From assembly GCA_963971225.1 (NCBI GenBank), contig OZ020267.1, forward strand, positions 155,797,920 to 155,861,919: a DNA stretch of 64,000 nt, read 5' to 3'. Made by a program: the position numbers and the translations under genes. This document shows positions 1 through 11,100 of this stretch, piece after piece (within the stretch, counting starts at the first letter, position 1; every line of letters starts with the position of its first letter). The notes beneath the pieces are model-generated. The model saw only the letters and a program-made list of their open reading frames with translations, did not search any database and had not been told where the DNA came from. This stretch comes from Melieria omissa. Its lineage: Eukaryota > Arthropoda > Insecta > Diptera > Ulidiidae.

Positions 1-175
1 AAGCATTTTAGTGGTTGCGCACAAGTTGCAATTTGGTCAAAGTCACCGTTCCATATCGATTTGCTTTCGCATCTCAAGGGATAGCAGGATGATTGATACC
101 ATTATGGTAAGCTTAAGAGACTAGCTAAATAATAAGATATAATTTATTAAAATCCGATTATCCGTCAAGATTTAA
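1..175. repeat. Monomer 1 of the unit (~175 bp)
   Basis: It starts with AAGCATTTTAGTGGT, shared with the start of monomer 5 at 721. The middle has CCATATCGATTTGC (51-64), related to the TGCGCATCGATATG block of monomers 4 and 5, and GGGATAGCAGGATGATTGA (78-96), which resembles 449-467 in monomer 3. The common box lies at 111 (GCTTAAGAGACTAGCTAAAT) and contains the 8-bp palindrome TAAGCTTA at 108-115. After the box the sequence turns very A+T rich (124-150). The end at 175 is approximate because the start of monomer 2 is degraded. Confidence 0.75.
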
Positions 176-367
176 CAGCCATAATTCCGATCAATTTTGA
201 ACAATTTTTAACTAATCACCATATTGTTTATGCCAACCTTGGCCATTTATTTATGTCATGTTTCCGGTGGGATATTTTTGGTATTTACCCCATTGGTGAA
301 AGGTGGTAACACTAGCTTAATTTTTACACCATTTTGATTATGGTGACCATACGCATTTAGTTTCCAC
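176..367. repeat. Monomer 2 of the unit (~192 bp), most diverged
   Basis: This monomer is placed mainly by spacing and by its copy of the common box at 303 (GTGGTAACACTAGCTTAA), which has several differences from the others. Its AAGCATTT anchor has decayed to CAGCCATA at 176. The preceding ATTTAACA and following CCGAT still align with ATTTTACA and TCGAT around the start of monomer 4. It is the longest of the five, about 10 bp over the mean, and shows little similarity to the others across roughly 190-300. Its last part, 342-367, aligns without gaps to 695-720 before monomer 5 and holds the only variable site of the array, at 351. Confidence 0.65.
351..351. other. Only variable site of the array, A form (unit 1)
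   Basis: Unit position 351, at 351+905(n-1) in unit n, is the only place where I find copies differing. Unit 1 has A, in the context ACCATACGCATTT. Forty-four of 71 copies carry A. The paralogous position before monomer 5 (704 in unit 1) is also A in every copy, so A is probably the older state, although one paralogue is thin support. Confidence 0.9.
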
Positions 368-547
368 AAGCATTTCATTGGTTATGCAGATGTATCATGT
401 GGTCGATATCACTTTTCCACAACTATATACTTTATCCTGTATCCTTTGAGATAGCGAAAAGATTGACCCCGTTTATGAAAGCTGAAGACTCCAGCTACGT
501 TTTAAGGGTATTCGTTTTTTCGATAAACCTAAAAATTCATATTTTAC
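368..547. repeat. Monomer 3 of the unit (~180 bp)
   Basis: It starts with AAGCATTTCATTGGTTATGC, close to the start of monomer 1. The block GAGATAGCGAAAAGATTGA (449-467) matches monomer 1. The common box is at 481 (GCTGAAGACTCCAGCTAC) followed by GTTTTAAGGG, as in monomers 4 and 5, which have ATTTTAAGGGG there. Within this box AGCTG (480-484) and CAGCT (492-496) form a 5-bp inverted repeat around a 7-base loop. The first half of an incidental 91-codon open frame (397-672) lies here. Confidence 0.78.
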
Positions 548-720
548 AAGCATTTTATCGATTTTGCAGTAGGCCGCCATTTAATGTCACTCTTGCGCAT
601 CGATATGTTCATGATTGTATAATAGTAATAGAATTATTGATATCATTTGATAAAGCTGCAATCTCTAGCTAAATTTTAAGGGGTTTTTTATTAAGGTAAC
701 CATACGCGTTTGGATTCTGT
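548..720. repeat. Monomer 4 of the unit (~173 bp)
   Basis: It starts with AAGCATTTTATCGATTTTGC. The block CTTGCGCATCGATATG (593-608) is exactly shared with monomer 5, at 775-790. The common box is at 655 (GCTGCAATCTCTAGCTAAAT), followed by TTTAAGGGG. An 8-bp palindrome TGATATCA lies at 638-645. It is the shortest of the five monomers. The segment 695-720 before monomer 5 is the best paralogue of the segment that carries the variable site, and has A at the equivalent base (704). Confidence 0.8.
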
Positions 721-905
721 AAGCATTTTAGTGGTGAGTCGGTATTTTGTAATAGGCAGTTTTTCAATGTTATCCTTGCGCATCGATATGCTCATTATTC
801 CTGAAGGATAATGAAAAGTTAGGGACCAATATATAAAGCTTAAGACTCTAGCTAAATTTTAAGGGGTCAATTATTAATATGCACTTATGCATTTGGTGTT
901 GTGAT
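721..905. repeat. Monomer 5 of the unit (~185 bp)
   Basis: It starts with AAGCATTTTAGTGGT, identical over 15 bases to monomer 1. It shares the CTTGCGCATCGATATG block with monomer 4. The common box at 838 (GCTTAAGACTCTAGCTAAAT, then TTTAAGGGG) is used here as the reference form. Directly upstream of it, CCAAT (826-830) runs into TATATAAAG (830-838), a TATA-like string. The next unit follows directly at 906. Monomers 4 and 5 look the most alike in the unit, suggesting a later common origin than the others. Confidence 0.8.
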
Positions 906-2160
906 AAGCATTTTAGTGGTTGCGCACAAGTTGCAATTTGGTCAAAGTCACCGTTCCATATCGATTTGCTTTCGCATCTCAAGGGATAGCAGGATGATTG
1001 ATACCATTATGGTAAGCTTAAGAGACTAGCTAAATAATAAGATATAATTTATTAAAATCCGATTATCCGTCAAGATTTAACAGCCATAATTCCGATCAAT
1101 TTTGAACAATTTTTAACTAATCACCATATTGTTTATGCCAACCTTGGCCATTTATTTATGTCATGTTTCCGGTGGGATATTTTTGGTATTTACCCCATTG
1201 GTGAAAGGTGGTAACACTAGCTTAATTTTTACACCATTTTGATTATGGTGACCATACGCATTTAGTTTCCACAAGCATTTCATTGGTTATGCAGATGTAT
1301 CATGTGGTCGATATCACTTTTCCACAACTATATACTTTATCCTGTATCCTTTGAGATAGCGAAAAGATTGACCCCGTTTATGAAAGCTGAAGACTCCAGC
1401 TACGTTTTAAGGGTATTCGTTTTTTCGATAAACCTAAAAATTCATATTTTACAAGCATTTTATCGATTTTGCAGTAGGCCGCCATTTAATGTCACTCTTG
1501 CGCATCGATATGTTCATGATTGTATAATAGTAATAGAATTATTGATATCATTTGATAAAGCTGCAATCTCTAGCTAAATTTTAAGGGGTTTTTTATTAAG
1601 GTAACCATACGCGTTTGGATTCTGTAAGCATTTTAGTGGTGAGTCGGTATTTTGTAATAGGCAGTTTTTCAATGTTATCCTTGCGCATCGATATGCTCAT
1701 TATTCCTGAAGGATAATGAAAAGTTAGGGACCAATATATAAAGCTTAAGACTCTAGCTAAATTTTAAGGGGTCAATTATTAATATGCACTTATGCATTTG
1801 GTGTTGTGATAAGCATTTTAGTGGTTGCGCACAAGTTGCAATTTGGTCAAAGTCACCGTTCCATATCGATTTGCTTTCGCATCTCAAGGGATAGCAGGAT
1901 GATTGATACCATTATGGTAAGCTTAAGAGACTAGCTAAATAATAAGATATAATTTATTAAAATCCGATTATCCGTCAAGATTTAACAGCCATAATTCCGA
2001 TCAATTTTGAACAATTTTTAACTAATCACCATATTGTTTATGCCAACCTTGGCCATTTATTTATGTCATGTTTCCGGTGGGATATTTTTGGTATTTACCC
2101 CATTGGTGAAAGGTGGTAACACTAGCTTAATTTTTACACCATTTTGATTATGGTGACCAT

Positions 2161-2161
2161 G
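2161..2161. other. Variable site, G form (unit 3, first of 27)
   Basis: This is the first G copy; context ACCATGCGCATTT. The other G positions are 6686, 11211, 13021, 14831, 18451, 19356, 22976, 24786, 27501, 29311, 31121, 32931, 34741, 36551, 38361, 39266, 41981, 43791, 45601, 48316, 50126, 53746, 55556, 58271, 60081 and 62796. The G form completes an 8-bp perfect palindrome ATGCGCAT, which the A form lacks. The change does not create or destroy a CpG. Confidence 0.9.
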
Positions 2162-5100
2162 CGCATTTAGTTTCCACAAGCATTTCATTGGTTATGCAGA
2201 TGTATCATGTGGTCGATATCACTTTTCCACAACTATATACTTTATCCTGTATCCTTTGAGATAGCGAAAAGATTGACCCCGTTTATGAAAGCTGAAGACT
2301 CCAGCTACGTTTTAAGGGTATTCGTTTTTTCGATAAACCTAAAAATTCATATTTTACAAGCATTTTATCGATTTTGCAGTAGGCCGCCATTTAATGTCAC
2401 TCTTGCGCATCGATATGTTCATGATTGTATAATAGTAATAGAATTATTGATATCATTTGATAAAGCTGCAATCTCTAGCTAAATTTTAAGGGGTTTTTTA
2501 TTAAGGTAACCATACGCGTTTGGATTCTGTAAGCATTTTAGTGGTGAGTCGGTATTTTGTAATAGGCAGTTTTTCAATGTTATCCTTGCGCATCGATATG
2601 CTCATTATTCCTGAAGGATAATGAAAAGTTAGGGACCAATATATAAAGCTTAAGACTCTAGCTAAATTTTAAGGGGTCAATTATTAATATGCACTTATGC
2701 ATTTGGTGTTGTGATAAGCATTTTAGTGGTTGCGCACAAGTTGCAATTTGGTCAAAGTCACCGTTCCATATCGATTTGCTTTCGCATCTCAAGGGATAGC
2801 AGGATGATTGATACCATTATGGTAAGCTTAAGAGACTAGCTAAATAATAAGATATAATTTATTAAAATCCGATTATCCGTCAAGATTTAACAGCCATAAT
2901 TCCGATCAATTTTGAACAATTTTTAACTAATCACCATATTGTTTATGCCAACCTTGGCCATTTATTTATGTCATGTTTCCGGTGGGATATTTTTGGTATT
3001 TACCCCATTGGTGAAAGGTGGTAACACTAGCTTAATTTTTACACCATTTTGATTATGGTGACCATACGCATTTAGTTTCCACAAGCATTTCATTGGTTAT
3101 GCAGATGTATCATGTGGTCGATATCACTTTTCCACAACTATATACTTTATCCTGTATCCTTTGAGATAGCGAAAAGATTGACCCCGTTTATGAAAGCTGA
3201 AGACTCCAGCTACGTTTTAAGGGTATTCGTTTTTTCGATAAACCTAAAAATTCATATTTTACAAGCATTTTATCGATTTTGCAGTAGGCCGCCATTTAAT
3301 GTCACTCTTGCGCATCGATATGTTCATGATTGTATAATAGTAATAGAATTATTGATATCATTTGATAAAGCTGCAATCTCTAGCTAAATTTTAAGGGGTT
3401 TTTTATTAAGGTAACCATACGCGTTTGGATTCTGTAAGCATTTTAGTGGTGAGTCGGTATTTTGTAATAGGCAGTTTTTCAATGTTATCCTTGCGCATCG
3501 ATATGCTCATTATTCCTGAAGGATAATGAAAAGTTAGGGACCAATATATAAAGCTTAAGACTCTAGCTAAATTTTAAGGGGTCAATTATTAATATGCACT
3601 TATGCATTTGGTGTTGTGATAAGCATTTTAGTGGTTGCGCACAAGTTGCAATTTGGTCAAAGTCACCGTTCCATATCGATTTGCTTTCGCATCTCAAGGG
3701 ATAGCAGGATGATTGATACCATTATGGTAAGCTTAAGAGACTAGCTAAATAATAAGATATAATTTATTAAAATCCGATTATCCGTCAAGATTTAACAGCC
3801 ATAATTCCGATCAATTTTGAACAATTTTTAACTAATCACCATATTGTTTATGCCAACCTTGGCCATTTATTTATGTCATGTTTCCGGTGGGATATTTTTG
3901 GTATTTACCCCATTGGTGAAAGGTGGTAACACTAGCTTAATTTTTACACCATTTTGATTATGGTGACCATACGCATTTAGTTTCCACAAGCATTTCATTG
4001 GTTATGCAGATGTATCATGTGGTCGATATCACTTTTCCACAACTATATACTTTATCCTGTATCCTTTGAGATAGCGAAAAGATTGACCCCGTTTATGAAA
4101 GCTGAAGACTCCAGCTACGTTTTAAGGGTATTCGTTTTTTCGATAAACCTAAAAATTCATATTTTACAAGCATTTTATCGATTTTGCAGTAGGCCGCCAT
4201 TTAATGTCACTCTTGCGCATCGATATGTTCATGATTGTATAATAGTAATAGAATTATTGATATCATTTGATAAAGCTGCAATCTCTAGCTAAATTTTAAG
4301 GGGTTTTTTATTAAGGTAACCATACGCGTTTGGATTCTGTAAGCATTTTAGTGGTGAGTCGGTATTTTGTAATAGGCAGTTTTTCAATGTTATCCTTGCG
4401 CATCGATATGCTCATTATTCCTGAAGGATAATGAAAAGTTAGGGACCAATATATAAAGCTTAAGACTCTAGCTAAATTTTAAGGGGTCAATTATTAATAT
4501 GCACTTATGCATTTGGTGTTGTGATAAGCATTTTAGTGGTTGCGCACAAGTTGCAATTTGGTCAAAGTCACCGTTCCATATCGATTTGCTTTCGCATCTC
4601 AAGGGATAGCAGGATGATTGATACCATTATGGTAAGCTTAAGAGACTAGCTAAATAATAAGATATAATTTATTAAAATCCGATTATCCGTCAAGATTTAA
4701 CAGCCATAATTCCGATCAATTTTGAACAATTTTTAACTAATCACCATATTGTTTATGCCAACCTTGGCCATTTATTTATGTCATGTTTCCGGTGGGATAT
4801 TTTTGGTATTTACCCCATTGGTGAAAGGTGGTAACACTAGCTTAATTTTTACACCATTTTGATTATGGTGACCATACGCATTTAGTTTCCACAAGCATTT
4901 CATTGGTTATGCAGATGTATCATGTGGTCGATATCACTTTTCCACAACTATATACTTTATCCTGTATCCTTTGAGATAGCGAAAAGATTGACCCCGTTTA
5001 TGAAAGCTGAAGACTCCAGCTACGTTTTAAGGGTATTCGTTTTTTCGATAAACCTAAAAATTCATATTTTACAAGCATTTTATCGATTTTGCAGTAGGCC

Positions 5101-8100
5101 GCCATTTAATGTCACTCTTGCGCATCGATATGTTCATGATTGTATAATAGTAATAGAATTATTGATATCATTTGATAAAGCTGCAATCTCTAGCTAAATT
5201 TTAAGGGGTTTTTTATTAAGGTAACCATACGCGTTTGGATTCTGTAAGCATTTTAGTGGTGAGTCGGTATTTTGTAATAGGCAGTTTTTCAATGTTATCC
5301 TTGCGCATCGATATGCTCATTATTCCTGAAGGATAATGAAAAGTTAGGGACCAATATATAAAGCTTAAGACTCTAGCTAAATTTTAAGGGGTCAATTATT
5401 AATATGCACTTATGCATTTGGTGTTGTGATAAGCATTTTAGTGGTTGCGCACAAGTTGCAATTTGGTCAAAGTCACCGTTCCATATCGATTTGCTTTCGC
5501 ATCTCAAGGGATAGCAGGATGATTGATACCATTATGGTAAGCTTAAGAGACTAGCTAAATAATAAGATATAATTTATTAAAATCCGATTATCCGTCAAGA
5601 TTTAACAGCCATAATTCCGATCAATTTTGAACAATTTTTAACTAATCACCATATTGTTTATGCCAACCTTGGCCATTTATTTATGTCATGTTTCCGGTGG
5701 GATATTTTTGGTATTTACCCCATTGGTGAAAGGTGGTAACACTAGCTTAATTTTTACACCATTTTGATTATGGTGACCATACGCATTTAGTTTCCACAAG
5801 CATTTCATTGGTTATGCAGATGTATCATGTGGTCGATATCACTTTTCCACAACTATATACTTTATCCTGTATCCTTTGAGATAGCGAAAAGATTGACCCC
5901 GTTTATGAAAGCTGAAGACTCCAGCTACGTTTTAAGGGTATTCGTTTTTTCGATAAACCTAAAAATTCATATTTTACAAGCATTTTATCGATTTTGCAGT
6001 AGGCCGCCATTTAATGTCACTCTTGCGCATCGATATGTTCATGATTGTATAATAGTAATAGAATTATTGATATCATTTGATAAAGCTGCAATCTCTAGCT
6101 AAATTTTAAGGGGTTTTTTATTAAGGTAACCATACGCGTTTGGATTCTGTAAGCATTTTAGTGGTGAGTCGGTATTTTGTAATAGGCAGTTTTTCAATGT
6201 TATCCTTGCGCATCGATATGCTCATTATTCCTGAAGGATAATGAAAAGTTAGGGACCAATATATAAAGCTTAAGACTCTAGCTAAATTTTAAGGGGTCAA
6301 TTATTAATATGCACTTATGCATTTGGTGTTGTGATAAGCATTTTAGTGGTTGCGCACAAGTTGCAATTTGGTCAAAGTCACCGTTCCATATCGATTTGCT
6401 TTCGCATCTCAAGGGATAGCAGGATGATTGATACCATTATGGTAAGCTTAAGAGACTAGCTAAATAATAAGATATAATTTATTAAAATCCGATTATCCGT
6501 CAAGATTTAACAGCCATAATTCCGATCAATTTTGAACAATTTTTAACTAATCACCATATTGTTTATGCCAACCTTGGCCATTTATTTATGTCATGTTTCC
6601 GGTGGGATATTTTTGGTATTTACCCCATTGGTGAAAGGTGGTAACACTAGCTTAATTTTTACACCATTTTGATTATGGTGACCATGCGCATTTAGTTTCC
6701 ACAAGCATTTCATTGGTTATGCAGATGTATCATGTGGTCGATATCACTTTTCCACAACTATATACTTTATCCTGTATCCTTTGAGATAGCGAAAAGATTG
6801 ACCCCGTTTATGAAAGCTGAAGACTCCAGCTACGTTTTAAGGGTATTCGTTTTTTCGATAAACCTAAAAATTCATATTTTACAAGCATTTTATCGATTTT
6901 GCAGTAGGCCGCCATTTAATGTCACTCTTGCGCATCGATATGTTCATGATTGTATAATAGTAATAGAATTATTGATATCATTTGATAAAGCTGCAATCTC
7001 TAGCTAAATTTTAAGGGGTTTTTTATTAAGGTAACCATACGCGTTTGGATTCTGTAAGCATTTTAGTGGTGAGTCGGTATTTTGTAATAGGCAGTTTTTC
7101 AATGTTATCCTTGCGCATCGATATGCTCATTATTCCTGAAGGATAATGAAAAGTTAGGGACCAATATATAAAGCTTAAGACTCTAGCTAAATTTTAAGGG
7201 GTCAATTATTAATATGCACTTATGCATTTGGTGTTGTGATAAGCATTTTAGTGGTTGCGCACAAGTTGCAATTTGGTCAAAGTCACCGTTCCATATCGAT
7301 TTGCTTTCGCATCTCAAGGGATAGCAGGATGATTGATACCATTATGGTAAGCTTAAGAGACTAGCTAAATAATAAGATATAATTTATTAAAATCCGATTA
7401 TCCGTCAAGATTTAACAGCCATAATTCCGATCAATTTTGAACAATTTTTAACTAATCACCATATTGTTTATGCCAACCTTGGCCATTTATTTATGTCATG
7501 TTTCCGGTGGGATATTTTTGGTATTTACCCCATTGGTGAAAGGTGGTAACACTAGCTTAATTTTTACACCATTTTGATTATGGTGACCATACGCATTTAG
7601 TTTCCACAAGCATTTCATTGGTTATGCAGATGTATCATGTGGTCGATATCACTTTTCCACAACTATATACTTTATCCTGTATCCTTTGAGATAGCGAAAA
7701 GATTGACCCCGTTTATGAAAGCTGAAGACTCCAGCTACGTTTTAAGGGTATTCGTTTTTTCGATAAACCTAAAAATTCATATTTTACAAGCATTTTATCG
7801 ATTTTGCAGTAGGCCGCCATTTAATGTCACTCTTGCGCATCGATATGTTCATGATTGTATAATAGTAATAGAATTATTGATATCATTTGATAAAGCTGCA
7901 ATCTCTAGCTAAATTTTAAGGGGTTTTTTATTAAGGTAACCATACGCGTTTGGATTCTGTAAGCATTTTAGTGGTGAGTCGGTATTTTGTAATAGGCAGT
8001 TTTTCAATGTTATCCTTGCGCATCGATATGCTCATTATTCCTGAAGGATAATGAAAAGTTAGGGACCAATATATAAAGCTTAAGACTCTAGCTAAATTTT

Positions 8101-11100
8101 AAGGGGTCAATTATTAATATGCACTTATGCATTTGGTGTTGTGATAAGCATTTTAGTGGTTGCGCACAAGTTGCAATTTGGTCAAAGTCACCGTTCCATA
8201 TCGATTTGCTTTCGCATCTCAAGGGATAGCAGGATGATTGATACCATTATGGTAAGCTTAAGAGACTAGCTAAATAATAAGATATAATTTATTAAAATCC
8301 GATTATCCGTCAAGATTTAACAGCCATAATTCCGATCAATTTTGAACAATTTTTAACTAATCACCATATTGTTTATGCCAACCTTGGCCATTTATTTATG
8401 TCATGTTTCCGGTGGGATATTTTTGGTATTTACCCCATTGGTGAAAGGTGGTAACACTAGCTTAATTTTTACACCATTTTGATTATGGTGACCATACGCA
8501 TTTAGTTTCCACAAGCATTTCATTGGTTATGCAGATGTATCATGTGGTCGATATCACTTTTCCACAACTATATACTTTATCCTGTATCCTTTGAGATAGC
8601 GAAAAGATTGACCCCGTTTATGAAAGCTGAAGACTCCAGCTACGTTTTAAGGGTATTCGTTTTTTCGATAAACCTAAAAATTCATATTTTACAAGCATTT
8701 TATCGATTTTGCAGTAGGCCGCCATTTAATGTCACTCTTGCGCATCGATATGTTCATGATTGTATAATAGTAATAGAATTATTGATATCATTTGATAAAG
8801 CTGCAATCTCTAGCTAAATTTTAAGGGGTTTTTTATTAAGGTAACCATACGCGTTTGGATTCTGTAAGCATTTTAGTGGTGAGTCGGTATTTTGTAATAG
8901 GCAGTTTTTCAATGTTATCCTTGCGCATCGATATGCTCATTATTCCTGAAGGATAATGAAAAGTTAGGGACCAATATATAAAGCTTAAGACTCTAGCTAA
9001 ATTTTAAGGGGTCAATTATTAATATGCACTTATGCATTTGGTGTTGTGATAAGCATTTTAGTGGTTGCGCACAAGTTGCAATTTGGTCAAAGTCACCGTT
9101 CCATATCGATTTGCTTTCGCATCTCAAGGGATAGCAGGATGATTGATACCATTATGGTAAGCTTAAGAGACTAGCTAAATAATAAGATATAATTTATTAA
9201 AATCCGATTATCCGTCAAGATTTAACAGCCATAATTCCGATCAATTTTGAACAATTTTTAACTAATCACCATATTGTTTATGCCAACCTTGGCCATTTAT
9301 TTATGTCATGTTTCCGGTGGGATATTTTTGGTATTTACCCCATTGGTGAAAGGTGGTAACACTAGCTTAATTTTTACACCATTTTGATTATGGTGACCAT
9401 ACGCATTTAGTTTCCACAAGCATTTCATTGGTTATGCAGATGTATCATGTGGTCGATATCACTTTTCCACAACTATATACTTTATCCTGTATCCTTTGAG
9501 ATAGCGAAAAGATTGACCCCGTTTATGAAAGCTGAAGACTCCAGCTACGTTTTAAGGGTATTCGTTTTTTCGATAAACCTAAAAATTCATATTTTACAAG
9601 CATTTTATCGATTTTGCAGTAGGCCGCCATTTAATGTCACTCTTGCGCATCGATATGTTCATGATTGTATAATAGTAATAGAATTATTGATATCATTTGA
9701 TAAAGCTGCAATCTCTAGCTAAATTTTAAGGGGTTTTTTATTAAGGTAACCATACGCGTTTGGATTCTGTAAGCATTTTAGTGGTGAGTCGGTATTTTGT
9801 AATAGGCAGTTTTTCAATGTTATCCTTGCGCATCGATATGCTCATTATTCCTGAAGGATAATGAAAAGTTAGGGACCAATATATAAAGCTTAAGACTCTA
9901 GCTAAATTTTAAGGGGTCAATTATTAATATGCACTTATGCATTTGGTGTTGTGATAAGCATTTTAGTGGTTGCGCACAAGTTGCAATTTGGTCAAAGTCA
10001 CCGTTCCATATCGATTTGCTTTCGCATCTCAAGGGATAGCAGGATGATTGATACCATTATGGTAAGCTTAAGAGACTAGCTAAATAATAAGATATAATTT
10101 ATTAAAATCCGATTATCCGTCAAGATTTAACAGCCATAATTCCGATCAATTTTGAACAATTTTTAACTAATCACCATATTGTTTATGCCAACCTTGGCCA
10201 TTTATTTATGTCATGTTTCCGGTGGGATATTTTTGGTATTTACCCCATTGGTGAAAGGTGGTAACACTAGCTTAATTTTTACACCATTTTGATTATGGTG
10301 ACCATACGCATTTAGTTTCCACAAGCATTTCATTGGTTATGCAGATGTATCATGTGGTCGATATCACTTTTCCACAACTATATACTTTATCCTGTATCCT
10401 TTGAGATAGCGAAAAGATTGACCCCGTTTATGAAAGCTGAAGACTCCAGCTACGTTTTAAGGGTATTCGTTTTTTCGATAAACCTAAAAATTCATATTTT
10501 ACAAGCATTTTATCGATTTTGCAGTAGGCCGCCATTTAATGTCACTCTTGCGCATCGATATGTTCATGATTGTATAATAGTAATAGAATTATTGATATCA
10601 TTTGATAAAGCTGCAATCTCTAGCTAAATTTTAAGGGGTTTTTTATTAAGGTAACCATACGCGTTTGGATTCTGTAAGCATTTTAGTGGTGAGTCGGTAT
10701 TTTGTAATAGGCAGTTTTTCAATGTTATCCTTGCGCATCGATATGCTCATTATTCCTGAAGGATAATGAAAAGTTAGGGACCAATATATAAAGCTTAAGA
10801 CTCTAGCTAAATTTTAAGGGGTCAATTATTAATATGCACTTATGCATTTGGTGTTGTGATAAGCATTTTAGTGGTTGCGCACAAGTTGCAATTTGGTCAA
10901 AGTCACCGTTCCATATCGATTTGCTTTCGCATCTCAAGGGATAGCAGGATGATTGATACCATTATGGTAAGCTTAAGAGACTAGCTAAATAATAAGATAT
11001 AATTTATTAAAATCCGATTATCCGTCAAGATTTAACAGCCATAATTCCGATCAATTTTGAACAATTTTTAACTAATCACCATATTGTTTATGCCAACCTT

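Larger units (their letters stand above)
1..905. repeat. Reference higher-order unit (unit 1): pentamer of ~181-bp monomers
   Basis: Unit 1 divides into five related monomers. The anchor AAGCATTT occurs at 1, 368, 548 and 721, and a degraded form (CAGCCATA) at 176, giving monomer lengths of 175, 192, 180, 173 and 185, which sum to 905. A second shared box, best form GCTTAAGACTCTAGCTAAAT, occurs at 111, 303, 481, 655 and 838 (spacing 192, 178, 174, 183, then 178 into the next unit). The two independent ladders agree, so the pentameric structure is well supported. Within the unit the monomers are clearly diverged from one another, while whole units are almost identical to each other. That contrast defines a higher-order repeat: old monomer divergence followed by recent amplification of the five-monomer block. 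Confidence 0.88.

Noticed and set aside
65..81. Partial CENP-B box-like match (TTCG, then AGGG at the right distance).
   Set aside because: Two of the nine core positions disagree (T for A at 74, A for C at 77), and no other monomer has a better match, so the resemblance is not convincing.
618..624. TATAAT-like string within TTGTATAATAG, resembling a bacterial -10 box.
   Set aside because: There is no matching -35 element at the usual distance, and the array is a eukaryotic-type satellite; an A+T-rich chance match is the better explanation.
397..672. A 91-codon open reading frame, identical in all 70 complete units.
   Set aside because: It spans the junction of monomers 3 and 4, has no recognisable domain, and has no sensible upstream signal. 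Its identity in all copies only reflects identical DNA, and it gives no evidence of selection on protein. A frame of this length is not surprising in a 905-bp unit.
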